DNA of 64,000 nt from Micromonospora sp. CB01531 (GTDB taxonomy: Bacteria > Actinomycetota > Actinomycetes > Mycobacteriales > Micromonosporaceae), in assembly GCF_001905095.1 (NCBI RefSeq), contig NZ_LWLS01000105.1:62001-126000 (forward strand), in the 5' to 3' direction. The notes beneath the pieces are model-generated. The model was not told where the DNA came from and did no database searches. It saw only the letters and a list, made by a program, of their open reading frames with translations. This document shows, piece by piece, positions 44,851 to 53,443 of the stretch. Within the stretch, counting starts at the first letter, position 1, and each line of letters starts with the position of its first letter. The position numbers were made by a program, and so were the translations under genes.

Positions 44851-45621
44851 ATGTGCCAGACTCTGATCATGGAAGAGGTGCCCGGTTACCTTCGCCCTTC
44901 CGTGCTGAGCCCGGCGGAGTGTCGACACGAGCGCGAGTCGAACCTCGACTGGTACCTACCGGAGAGCGACGAGCCGCGGCCCGCCGTGATCCTCGTGCAT
45001 GGCGGCCCGCTCCCGCCCGAGCTTCACGCGACACCGCGCGACTGGCCCGTCTATCGCGGCTACGGCAACCTGCTCGCCTCGCTCGGCCTGGTCGCGGTCA
45101 CCGTGGAGCACCGGATGCGGGTGGTTGCCACCGCGCAGGGCCCGGCCACTGATTGCGCCACCGCTGTCCTCGACGTCGCCTCGGCCGTGGGGCGGGTACG
45201 TGCCGACCCGCGCGTCGACCCCGATCGCATCGCCCTCTGGTTCTTCTCCGGCGGGGGCCTGCTGAGCACGGACTGGCTCCGCGAGCGGCCCGCGTGGTTG
45301 CGGGCCATCGCGCTGACGTACCCGGTCCTCGCGCCGATGCCGGGCTGGGGCGTCGACCCGCGATTCGAGCCGTCCGCCGCGGTCACCGAGCCGGGTACGC
45401 CCGTACCGCCGCTGCTGCTCACCCGGGTCGGCCTGGAGGCGGTCGCGGTGGCCGGGACGGTCGCGGTGTTCCTCAAGGCGGCGGCCGACACCGGCGTGCC
45501 GGTGGAGGTGATCGACGTACCGAACGGGCGCCACGCGTTCGACATGCTGGACCACACCGACGAGTCTCGGCGGGCGGTCGAGCAGGCGGCCAACTGGGTC
45601 TCGGCGAGACTCACCCGGTGA
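44851..45621 (+). CDS. Alpha/beta hydrolase, dienelactone-hydrolase-like
   Basis: A 256-aa hydrolase. The oxyanion motif HGGPLPPEL, a nucleophile elbow ALWFFSGGGLL (serine in FSGGG, less usual than GxSxG), and a C-terminal catalytic histidine in NGRHAFDML are visible. The substrate is unknown. ATG 44851 and ATG 44869 are both possible; neither has a Shine-Dalgarno sequence. It follows the peptidase by 100 bp and may be in the same unit. Confidence 0.75.
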   Translation: MCQTLIMEEVPGYLRPSVLSPAECRHERESNLDWYLPESDEPRPAVILVHGGPLPPELHATPRDWPVYRGYGNLLASLGLVAVTVEHRMRVVATAQGPATDCATAVLDVASAVGRVRADPRVDPDRIALWFFSGGGLLSTDWLRERPAWLRAIALTYPVLAPMPGWGVDPRFEPSAAVTEPGTPVPPLLLTRVGLEAVAVAGTVAVFLKAAADTGVPVEVIDVPNGRHAFDMLDHTDESRRAVEQAANWVSARLTR

Positions 45622-45636
45622 GTGCTCCTGCCGGCC

Positions 45637-45653
45637 CGGTCCAGGACGGACCG
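45637..45653 (+). terminator. Hairpin after the hydrolase gene
   Basis: CGGTCC and GGACCG form a 6-bp stem with a 5-nt loop, 15 bp after the hydrolase stop, flanked by further GC-rich complementary bases. Confidence 0.45.
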
Positions 45654-45700
45654 ACCGGCGGGGCAGCCGCTGTCGGTTGAGCGCGGGAGTGACGCCGCTG

Positions 45701-46096
45701 CTACCGCCGCTCGTCGGGCCAGAGAACGCGGTCGAGGAAGTCCTCCACCGCCGTGGCCAGCTCGCCCAGCACCGCCGCCGACCGCGCAAGTGGTCCCGGT
45801 ACGCGCAGCCCGTGATCCGCATGCAGCTTCCCGCCACGAAGCCGCGCCGCATCGGCCGCGAACAACTGGTGGGGCAGGTGCTAGCAGCCACCGCTGCCCG
45901 GGATGACCAACACCGCGCGCTGTGCCGGCACGACATCCTCCCGCATGTTGAACCGCTGGCCACAGCCGTCCTGGCAGGCCGTGGAACGCCTCGCCAACGG
46001 CAATCTACCCGTCGGGCGGCCGGCGGGTCGTCCCTCGCGTCGAGCTGCAGCCGGCCCTGATGGAAGTTTTCGCCGGGGCGATCGACATGATCGCAA
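45701..46096 (-). pseudogene. Interrupted coding sequence of unknown function
   Basis: One minus-strand frame has strongly G/C-ended codons from about 46015 to its stop at 45701-45703, as in the real genes around it, but is broken by a single TAG at 45881-45883. The half before the stop reads RFNMREDVVPAQRAVLVIPGSGG; the half after reads HQLFAADAARLRG and ATAVEDFLDRVLWPDERR. The second half faintly resembles the end of an alpha/beta hydrolase, but I do not recognise the family. Either a gene with a recent nonsense mutation or two short genes. Confidence 0.45.
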
Positions 46097-46185
46097 GAAC
46101 TATACATCGACGACCGTCACAGTGTACGGTGCGGCCACCCGGCTTTCCCGGCCGGAAACGTCCGGTCATCCGGAAAGGAGCTACT

Positions 46186-47589
46186 GTGCGCCTTCGGTTC
46201 CCGCTGCGCCGACCGAATCGGCTGGTCGGCACCATGCTGATCCTGACCCTCGGTCTGTCCGCCCCGCCCGTCCTGGCCGCCGGGCCCGCCTTCGCCGCAC
46301 CGGGCGGCGCCGCGGCCAGCCCGCTGAGCGCCGCCTTCGCCACCGCCGCCGCCCGCTACGACGTGCCACGGGATCTGCTCGTCGCGCTCGGCTACGCCGA
46401 GACCCGGCTGGACGGGCACGGCGGCGCCCCGAGCGCGTCGGGTGGCTACGGTCCGATGCACCTCACCACCAACCCGTCCATGCACACCCTCGACGAAGCG
46501 GCCACGCTGACGGGACTCGAACGCGCGGCACTGCGCACCGACCCGGCCGCGAACATCACCGGAGCCGCCGCCGTGCTGCGGTCGTACGCCGACCGGGCCG
46601 GCCTGACCGCCGCCGACCGCAAGGACATCGGCCGGTGGTACGGCTCAGTCGCCTGGTACGGCGGCGCGACCGACCCGGCAGTCGCCCGGCTCTACGCGGA
46701 CACCGTCTACGACCTGCTCGCGGCCGGATTCACGTCCACCAGGGATGGCACGGTGACGGTCACCGGCCGGCGGGTCGTGCCGCAGCGGGGCGAACTGGCC
46801 CGGGTGCCGGCCCTCGGCACGGGCGGCGTCGGCACGATGAGCACCGACTACGGGCCCGCCGCCTGGGCGCCCGCCTACTCCGGCAACTACACCGTGGCGA
46901 ACCGCCCCTCCGACTACCGGATTAACTACGTGGTCATCCACGTCACCCAGGGCTCCTACGCCGGGTCGATCAGCTGGTTCCAGAACCCATCGGCCAAGGT
47001 GAGCGCGCACTACACGTTCCGGTCCTCCGACGGGGCGGTCACCCAGTCGGTCCGGGAGAAGGACATCGCCTGGCACGCCGGCAACTGGACCTACAACACC
47101 CAGTCCATCGGCATCGAGCACGAGGGCTACGTCGACGACCCCGGCTGGTTCACCGACGCCATGTACCGCGCCTCGGCGGCGCTGACCCGCAACGTGGCGA
47201 ACAAGTACGGCATCCCGAAGGATCGGGCGCACATCATCGGCCACATCGAGGTGCCCGGGGCGACGCACACCGATCCCGGCCCGAACTGGAACTGGACGTA
47301 CTACATGCAGCTGGTGAACGGCGTGACCGGCATCGGCACCGGCACGGTGAACACCGGCGGGGGCGGGACCCTCAACGTCCGCTCCGGGCCCGGGACCAGC
47401 TACGCCATCGTCGGCTCCGTCGCCAACGGCGCGAGTGTCAGCATCTACTGCCAGACCACCGGCACCACCGTGACCGGCACCTACGGCACGAGCAACATCT
47501 GGAACCGCATCGGCACCAACCGGTACATCGCCGACGCGTACGTGCTCACCGGGTACGACGGCTTCATCCCCAACGTGCCACGCTGCTAG
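46186..47589 (+). CDS. Secreted N-acetylmuramoyl-L-alanine amidase with SH3 domain
   Basis: A 467-aa cell-wall hydrolase. A signal peptide (about residues 1-37) is followed by a lysozyme/transglycosylase-like helical domain (45-180; LLVALGYAETRLDGHGG), an amidase_2 catalytic domain (225-365) with zinc ligands His252 (VIHVTQG), His361 and Asp363 (ATHTDPGPNW), and a bacterial SH3 domain (385-467; LNVRSGPGTSY). It cleaves the amide bond between muramic acid and the stem peptide outside the cell. GTG 46186 has GGAAAGGAG upstream. It is convergent with the Rho-like gene, separated by a perfect hairpin. Confidence 0.92.
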   Translation: MRLRFPLRRPNRLVGTMLILTLGLSAPPVLAAGPAFAAPGGAAASPLSAAFATAAARYDVPRDLLVALGYAETRLDGHGGAPSASGGYGPMHLTTNPSMHTLDEAATLTGLERAALRTDPAANITGAAAVLRSYADRAGLTAADRKDIGRWYGSVAWYGGATDPAVARLYADTVYDLLAAGFTSTRDGTVTVTGRRVVPQRGELARVPALGTGGVGTMSTDYGPAAWAPAYSGNYTVANRPSDYRINYVVIHVTQGSYAGSISWFQNPSAKVSAHYTFRSSDGAVTQSVREKDIAWHAGNWTYNTQSIGIEHEGYVDDPGWFTDAMYRASAALTRNVANKYGIPKDRAHIIGHIEVPGATHTDPGPNWNWTYYMQLVNGVTGIGTGTVNTGGGGTLNVRSGPGTSYAIVGSVANGASVSIYCQTTGTTVTGTYGTSNIWNRIGTNRYIADAYVLTGYDGFIPNVPRC

Positions 47590-47603
47590 ACCGGCCTGCC
47601 CGT

Positions 47604-47637
47604 CCGTCGCCTCGGCAGCGAAGTGCCGAGGCGACGG
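47604..47637. terminator. Perfect 14-bp bidirectional terminator
   Basis: CCGTCGCCTCGGCA (47604-47617) and TGCCGAGGCGACGG (47624-47637) are exactly complementary with a 6-nt loop (GCGAAG). It sits between the convergent amidase and Rho-like genes. Confidence 0.85.
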
Positions 47638-47670
47638 CCCCGCGCCCGCCACCACCCCGACAGCAGCACT

Positions 47671-48801
47671 CTAGCCACGAACGACGGTGCCCAGCCGGCC
47701 GAGGAAGGCCAGGTTGTCAGGAGTAGCGGCCAGTTGGTGAAGCAACTGGTCGAGGGCCGGCTGGCGATCCAGTTGGGACAGCGCGGACCGCAGGCCGCGC
47801 AGCAGGTGCCGCTCGCCGTCGCTCAGCAGCAACTCGTCGCGTCGGGTACCGGAGGCGCGGACGTCGACGGCCGGATACGTGCGCCGGTCGGCGAGCGCCC
47901 GATCCAACCGCAGCTCGGCGTTGCCGGTGCTCTTGAACTCCTCGTAGATGAGCGTGTCGGCGGCGGAGCCGGTCTCCACCAGCGCGGACGCGAGGATGGT
48001 CAGGGAGCCGCCTTCTTCGGCCCTGCGGGCAGCGGCGAGCAGCCTTTTCGGCGGGTTGAGCGCGGCGACGTCGACTCCACCCGAGAGCGTACGGCCGGCC
48101 GAGCGCACGGAAAGGTTGTAGGCGCGGCCCAGCCGGGTCAGTGAGTCGAGCAGCACGACCACGTCGTGCCCCAGCTCGACCAGGCGCTTCGCCCGCTCGA
48201 TCGCCAACTCCGCCACCGTGGTGTGGTCCTGCGGCGGACGGTCGAACGTGGCCGCGATGACCTCGCCCTTCACCGACCGCTGCATGTCGGTGACCTCTTC
48301 CGGCCGCTCGTCGACCAGCACCACCATCAGGTGGCACTCCGGGTTGTTGCGGGTGATCGCGTTCGCGATCGCCTGCAGCACCATCGTCTTACCGGCCTTC
48401 GGCGGCGAGACGATCAACGCCCGCTGACCCTTGCCGATCGGCATCACCAGGTCGATCACCCGGGTGGTCAGGATGTGCGGCTCGGTCTCCAGCCGCAGCC
48501 GCTCCTGCGGGTACAGCGGAGTGAGCTTGTAGAACTCCGGACGGCGCTTCGCCTCGTCCGGCTCCATCCCGTTGATGGTGTCCAGCCGGACCAACGGGGC
48601 ATGTCGGCCTCGGTGCGGTGCGGCGGCGGCCGCGCCGGTGATCAGGTCGCCGCGACGTAGGCCGTACCGGCGCAGTTGGGCGGCGGTGACGTAGGCGTCG
48701 GCGGCGGAGGGCAGGTAGCCGTCGACCCGGAGCAGGGCGTGGTCGTCGACGGTGTCGAGGATGCCGCTGACCGGGACCGGTGAGGTTGACACGGTGTTCA
48801 T
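47671..48801 (-). CDS. rho: Short Rho-like transcription termination factor
   Basis: A 376-aa RNA-dependent ATPase of the Rho family. P-loop PPKAGKT (133-139), VDERPEEVTDM, Walker B VVVLLDSLTRLGRAYN, Q-loop RSAGRTLSGG and R-loop NPPKRLL are all intact. It lacks the N-terminal helix bundle and the long Arg/Gly-rich insertion of the usual actinobacterial Rho. The primary RNA-binding strand GFGFLR of E. coli Rho is DHALLR here, without aromatics. Most likely a second Rho with altered RNA recognition. ATG 48801 has GAAAGG upstream. The 1-kb region before it holds no intact gene. Confidence 0.85.
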   Translation of the reverse strand: MNTVSTSPVPVSGILDTVDDHALLRVDGYLPSAADAYVTAAQLRRYGLRRGDLITGAAAAAPHRGRHAPLVRLDTINGMEPDEAKRRPEFYKLTPLYPQERLRLETEPHILTTRVIDLVMPIGKGQRALIVSPPKAGKTMVLQAIANAITRNNPECHLMVVLVDERPEEVTDMQRSVKGEVIAATFDRPPQDHTTVAELAIERAKRLVELGHDVVVLLDSLTRLGRAYNLSVRSAGRTLSGGVDVAALNPPKRLLAAARRAEEGGSLTILASALVETGSAADTLIYEEFKSTGNAELRLDRALADRRTYPAVDVRASGTRRDELLLSDGERHLLRGLRSALSQLDRQPALDQLLHQLAATPDNLAFLGRLGTVVRG

Positions 48802-49867
48802 CGGGTGCCTTTCGGTGTGGTGGGGTCCGGTCGCCTGCCGGAGACTGGCGGCGACGGGCTGAAACGCCGGGCCCGGGCGTGCCGGTGCCAAGGACGGCGC
48901 GACGGTGCCGGCGGGTGGTGAGGTGAGCAGCCGGGGGCGGAAATGGATGCCGTGCGAGCGGGGAGCGCACCGGCGGACGCTGGCGCGAGCGCGTGTCCGG
49001 CCACACCTGGTCGCCACCTCGCCGGTCCGCGGCCAGCCGCCTGGTCCGCGAGATGCGGGCGCGTTCGACTGCCCGCCTGCTTCGCCACTAGCGGGCGTCA
49101 TGCACAGCGACGAATCGCTTGGGGCTCCCGGATCGGCTGCGGCTCAGGAGTTCGGGCCGAGGCGTCCGCAGTGTGGCGGGCGATGCGCCGGCGGGAGAGT
49201 ACGGAGATCGGGATCCGGGTGGCGCTGCGCGCCGGCATCCGGGCCCGTCGGAAGGCTAACCCAGGGCCGCCGGGGTGGGCAAGCAGGTTGCCCAGGCGGA
49301 CGCTTTCTGTAGTGCGGGACGCGCCGACGGGGACACGAGCTCCGTTGCAGTAGCCCTCGTACGCGGTCGACCCGAACCGGGCTTCATACCAGGCGACCGC
49401 GTTGTCAGCCCGACTGCTGGTGCAACTCGGCGCGACCTGGCCATTGCTGCAACCGGACACGCGCAGCCGATGGTCACCCTGACGACCGACGACGGCGCTC
49501 GGCGGCGGTTCGGGAGGTCCTGCCAATTTGACGGGGTGCTGACCGTTCGTCGCCGGGGGCAGTTGCCTTTACGTCTTTTCGCGGTGCCTGATCGGCCGGG
49601 TCGCCCCGTCCTCCTTTCGGTGAGCTGATAGCCGGCAACTACTGACCGGTAGACGACTGAGATGTCGGTCACCACGTCCGCCGCGAGGCCCATAGTTGCG
49701 GCCTGAGCAGCGATTCTGTCCGTCGGAAATCGATCGGTCGACAGATCGGAAGGGCGGAGCCGCTGACGGGAAATTCACTGTCAGCTAGCCGTCCGCCAAT
49801 TCGCTCTCCCTGCGGCGGCGCCGTGCCGCTGACTGTATGCATCCATTTGATTGAAACGGAGTCAACC
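48802..49867. other. 1-kb region without an intact gene; decayed fragments
   Basis: No frame looks like a complete gene. The minus strand at about 49330-49440 encodes a fragment (NAVAWYEARFGSTAYEGYC) like secreted cell-wall-hydrolase-type proteins, after which coding character stops. The plus strand at about 49160-49300 reads AMRRRESTEIGIRVALRAG, weakly recalling a Vsr-type endonuclease. The rest includes the Rho-gene leader and the promoter of the FAD monooxygenase gene. Confidence 0.45.
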
Positions 49868-51253
49868 GTGTCCACCACCAATGACACCGGGCGGGTGATC
49901 GTCCTCGGCGGCAGCATCGGCGGTCTGCTTGCGGCGCGGGTGCTGAGCGAGTCGTACGCGAAGGTGACCGTCTTCGACCGGGACGAGTTGCCGGCGGCGG
50001 CCGCCGACCGCAAGGGTGTGCCGCAGAGCGGGCATTCGCACGGCCTGCTCGCCCGGGGCCGGCAGATCCTGGAGGAGCTCTTTCCCGGTCTGACCGGCGA
50101 CCTGACCGCCCAGGGGGCCGCCGCCATCGACATCCAGCGGGACTGCCTCTGGGTCAACGACGGCCACCGGATCCCCCGGGTCGCCTCCGGGCTGGAGGGT
50201 CTCTGCGTCAGCCGGCGCGCCCTGGAGGCGTACGTCCGGGACCGGGTCCGTGCCCTGCCCAACGTGGAGATCCGGGACAGGTGCGAGGCGTTGGGACTGC
50301 TCGTCGACGCCGACGGCGGCACCGTCACCGGCGCCCGGATCCTGCCTCGAGGTGGACGGGAGGAGCGCCACGCCGCCGACCTGGTCGTGGACGCGACCGG
50401 CCGCGGCAACCGCGGTCCCACCTGGCTCGCCGAGCTCGGCTACCAGCCGCCCGTCGAGGACCGGGTGGACCCCCACACGGTGTACGTCTCCCGCGACTAC
50501 CGCCGCACGCCGGGCGAGGCCAACTTCGCCGCCTTCGTCAGCAGCCCGTCGCCGGCCGTCCCGTACGGCGGGGTGGCCATCTCGGCCGAGGGCGACCGGT
50601 GGATGGTCACGCTGTTCGGCGTCGGCCCGGACCAGGCCCCGCCGATCGACCCCGAGGGTTACCTCGCCTTCGCCGGGCGGCTGCCCGCCTCGGAGCTGCA
50701 CGCGCTGCTGAGCCGGGCGGAGCCGCTTGGCCCGCCGAAGCGGATGCGACTGCACACCAGCGTGCGCCGCCGGTACGAGCGTCTCGCCCGCCTGCCGGAG
50801 GGCTTCATCGCGTTCGCCGACGCGATCTGCAGCTTCAACCCGGCGTACGGGCAGGGCATGACGGTGGCCGCGGCGGAGGCGATGGTGCTGCGCGACTGTC
50901 TCCGGCAGGGCAGGCGGGAACTGCCCCGCCGTTTCTTCGCCGGAGCGGCGAAGGTGGTGGACGTGCCCTGGGACATGGCCGTCGGCGCCGACCTGCGCTA
51001 CCCGGCGGTCGTCGGACCGCGCAGCCGCCGGACCCGCTTCCTCAACGGGTACGTCACCCGGCTGCATGCCGCCGCCGCGCGGCACCCGGTCGTGGGTCGG
51101 CGCTTCCTGAGTGTGGCCAACCTGATGACGCCGCCGCCGGGGCTCTTCGGGCCGGGCATCGTGGCCCGGGTGCTGTGGTCCGGCCGGCGCTCCACGCCTC
51201 AGGTGGCCCACCGCGAACCGGCGGCGCAGGTCGAGGAGTTGGTCGCAGGGTGA
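49868..51253 (+). CDS. FAD-dependent monooxygenase/oxidoreductase
   Basis: A 461-aa flavoprotein. The N-terminal dinucleotide-binding turn GGSIGG (about residues 13-18) is followed by VFDRDELP; a substrate-channel histidine pair appears in QSGHSHGLLARG; DATGRG and the C-terminal FADAICSFNPAYGQGMTVAAAEA are the second FAD motif. It resembles the squalene-epoxidase/UbiH-like hydroxylases of actinomycetes that oxidise lipophilic small molecules. GTG 49868 with CGGAG upstream is chosen over the ORF start at 49823. No regulator is adjacent. The substrate is unknown. Confidence 0.8.
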   Translation: MSTTNDTGRVIVLGGSIGGLLAARVLSESYAKVTVFDRDELPAAAADRKGVPQSGHSHGLLARGRQILEELFPGLTGDLTAQGAAAIDIQRDCLWVNDGHRIPRVASGLEGLCVSRRALEAYVRDRVRALPNVEIRDRCEALGLLVDADGGTVTGARILPRGGREERHAADLVVDATGRGNRGPTWLAELGYQPPVEDRVDPHTVYVSRDYRRTPGEANFAAFVSSPSPAVPYGGVAISAEGDRWMVTLFGVGPDQAPPIDPEGYLAFAGRLPASELHALLSRAEPLGPPKRMRLHTSVRRRYERLARLPEGFIAFADAICSFNPAYGQGMTVAAAEAMVLRDCLRQGRRELPRRFFAGAAKVVDVPWDMAVGADLRYPAVVGPRSRRTRFLNGYVTRLHAAAARHPVVGRRFLSVANLMTPPPGLFGPGIVARVLWSGRRSTPQVAHREPAAQVEELVAG

Positions 51254-51362
51254 ACTGGCGTCCATCCCAGCGAGTTCGGCGGGCGAAAGCGACAGAAAAT
51301 CACGTCCGTGCAGTTCCGGTTTCCCGGGTAGACGGCGGCGTGCGGGTTGGTATGCCTGTGGG

Positions 51363-53345
51363 GTGTCGGAGCAAGCGAACAACGAGCAGCCTGCGGTAGG
51401 CGGCACCGAGCCGACGGAAGACGGTGGAACGGCGTCCCAGACATCGCTGGCGGGCCCGGCGGCGGGAAGAGCGGCGGGGGCGACCTTGCTGCTCGGCGCG
51501 TTGGGTGTGGTGTACGGCGACATCGGCACCAGCCCGCTGTACGCGCTGAAGACCGTCTTCACGCTCGACCGGGGCCTGGACCCGGGCTCGCGTGACGTGT
51601 TCGGCGTGATCTCGCTGGTCTTCTGGTCGATCACCCTGATCGTGTCGATCAAGTATGTGATCTTCATTCTGCGAGCCGACAACCACGGCGAGGGCGGGGT
51701 GATGGCCCTGGCCGCCCTCGCCCGACAGGCGCTGCGCAACGCCAACGGAAGGCGGGCCGCCAGCGTGTTGGCGCTCGGGGCGCTCGGCGCCGCCCTGTTC
51801 TACGGCGACAGTGTGATTACTCCGGCCATCTCCGTGCTGTCGGCAGTGGAGGGGCTGGAGGTCACGTCTCCGCAGTTGGCAGTGGTCGTGCTGCCGGTGT
51901 CGGCGGTGATCCTCACCGTGCTGTTCGCCGGGCAGCAGTGGGGCACCGGACGGGTCGGGAACATCTTCGGGCCGATCATGATGCTCTGGTTCGCCTGCCT
52001 GGGCGTGGCCGGCGCGGCCGAGGTGTTCCGTCGCCCGAGCATCCTGGGCGGGCTGTCGCCGACGTATGCCGCTCTGTTCGTCGTCGACCACCCGATCATC
52101 GCGTTCGTCGCGATGGGCGCGGTGGTGCTGGCGATCACCGGCGCCGAGGCGCTCTACGCCGACATGGGCCACTTCGGGCGTGCCCCGATCCGCCGGGCCT
52201 GGTTCGCCATCGTGTTTCCCGCGCTGACCCTCAACTATCTGGGTCAGGGCGCGCTGATCCTGCGAGCACCGGACAGCCGGGCCAATCCGTTCTTCCTCCT
52301 GATGCCGGAATGGGCGCGGCTGCCGATGGTCGTCCTGGCCACCGTGGCCACCGTGATCGCGTCCCAGGCGGTGATCTCCGGGGCCTTCTCGGTGTCCCGG
52401 GAGGCCATGCGGCTGGGGTTCCTGCCGCACCTGCGCATCCGGCAGACGTCCCAGCGCGAGTACGGGCAGATCTACCTGCCCGGATTGAACTGGAGCCTGT
52501 TCGCGGCGGTCCTGGTGGTGGTGTTCGCGTTCGGTTCCTCGACGAAACTCGCCGCGGCCTACGGGGTGGCGGTCACCGGCACCTTCCTGATCACCACGAC
52601 TCTGGTCCTGGTCGTCGCGCGGGCGCTGTGGCGCTGGTCCGCTCGGCGGGTGGTGCTGTTCGGGGTCGTCTTCGGCAGCATCGAGCTGATCTTCTTCACC
52701 GCGAACCTGGCCAAGGTGAGCCACGGTGGCTGGCTGACGCTGCTCATCGCGGTAGCCCTGTTCACGATCCTGGTGACCTGGCGGCGCGGAGCCGAGCTGG
52801 TCACCCCGCGACGGACCGAACGCGAAGGCCCGCTACGCGACTTCATCGACACCCTGCACGCCGCGGACATCCCGCGGGTGCCGGGCACCGCGGTCTTCCC
52901 CCACCCGAACAAGGACACCACCCCACTGGCACTGCGCGCGAACGTCGCGCACAACCATGTCCGGCACGAGCGAATTGTGCTCATTACCGGCCGTACCGCG
53001 AACGTCCCGCACATTCCCTGGGATCAGCGGCTGACCCTCGATGACCTCGGCGACCCGAACGACGGGATCATCCACATCACCGCCGTGTTCGGCTTCCAGG
53101 ATCCCACCGACTTCCCCGAGGTCCTGCGCCGCGCCGCCACCCACCCCCTCGCCAGCGGGATAGACCTCGACGAGGTCTCCTACTTCGTCTCGAGGATCAC
53201 CTTGCGGTGCACCCCACATCCCGGGCTGGCCACCTGGCGGAAACGCCTGTTCATCGGTCTCGCCCACAACGCCGCCAGTCAGGCCGAGTTCCTCCACCTC
53301 CCCGAGGAGAAGACCATCGTCCTCAGCGCCGAGGTCCCCGTCTGA
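51363..53345 (+). CDS. kup: KUP-family low-affinity potassium uptake protein
   Basis: A 660-aa membrane transporter importing K+ with protons. An alanine/threonine-rich leader of about 40 residues precedes the KUP signature GVVYGDIGTSPLYALK, then twelve predicted helices (to about residue 480) with ADNHGEGGVMAL, FYGDSVITPAISVLSAVEGL and ITGAEALYADMGHFG. A soluble C-terminal domain ends the protein (IHITAVFGFQD, GIDLDEVSYFVSR). GTG 51363 is preferred by the family start. Only 109 bp separate it from the upstream gene, and no clear c-di-AMP riboswitch is seen there. A perfect hairpin follows. Confidence 0.95.
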   Translation: MSEQANNEQPAVGGTEPTEDGGTASQTSLAGPAAGRAAGATLLLGALGVVYGDIGTSPLYALKTVFTLDRGLDPGSRDVFGVISLVFWSITLIVSIKYVIFILRADNHGEGGVMALAALARQALRNANGRRAASVLALGALGAALFYGDSVITPAISVLSAVEGLEVTSPQLAVVVLPVSAVILTVLFAGQQWGTGRVGNIFGPIMMLWFACLGVAGAAEVFRRPSILGGLSPTYAALFVVDHPIIAFVAMGAVVLAITGAEALYADMGHFGRAPIRRAWFAIVFPALTLNYLGQGALILRAPDSRANPFFLLMPEWARLPMVVLATVATVIASQAVISGAFSVSREAMRLGFLPHLRIRQTSQREYGQIYLPGLNWSLFAAVLVVVFAFGSSTKLAAAYGVAVTGTFLITTTLVLVVARALWRWSARRVVLFGVVFGSIELIFFTANLAKVSHGGWLTLLIAVALFTILVTWRRGAELVTPRRTEREGPLRDFIDTLHAADIPRVPGTAVFPHPNKDTTPLALRANVAHNHVRHERIVLITGRTANVPHIPWDQRLTLDDLGDPNDGIIHITAVFGFQDPTDFPEVLRRAATHPLASGIDLDEVSYFVSRITLRCTPHPGLATWRKRLFIGLAHNAASQAEFLHLPEEKTIVLSAEVPV

Positions 53346-53401
53346 GCGTGTCGATCAGGCGGCGGCGCGATGGGCCAGGATCCGTGCGACCTGGACGACG
53401 G

Positions 53402-53434
53402 ATGGCGCCGGGTCCGCCTCGGACCCGGCGCCAT
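53402..53434. terminator. Perfect 15-bp bidirectional terminator
   Basis: ATGGCGCCGGGTCCG (53402-53416) and CGGACCCGGCGCCAT (53420-53434) are exact complements around a 3-nt loop, between the convergent kup and serine protease genes. No U tract. Confidence 0.85.
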
Positions 53435-53443
53435 TCGGTCGCA

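Noticed and set aside
44956-46107. 383-codon minus-strand ORF across the hydrolase gene
   Set aside because: Its left two thirds are a shadow of the plus-strand hydrolase; the genuine coding-like frame in 45701-46096 is a different one.
46645-47655. 336-codon minus-strand ORF over the amidase gene
   Set aside because: Shadow of the peptidoglycan amidase, which has signal peptide, zinc ligands and an SH3 domain on the plus strand.
47671-48801. Bicyclomycin-resistant Rho by active-site substitution
   Set aside because: The DERPEE arginine and the DSLTR serine and arginine that contact the drug are conserved, so no resistance change is visible.
51254-51362. c-di-AMP (ydaO-type) riboswitch before kup
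   Set aside because: Only 109 bp are available and I cannot find the conserved helices; related kup leaders are longer.
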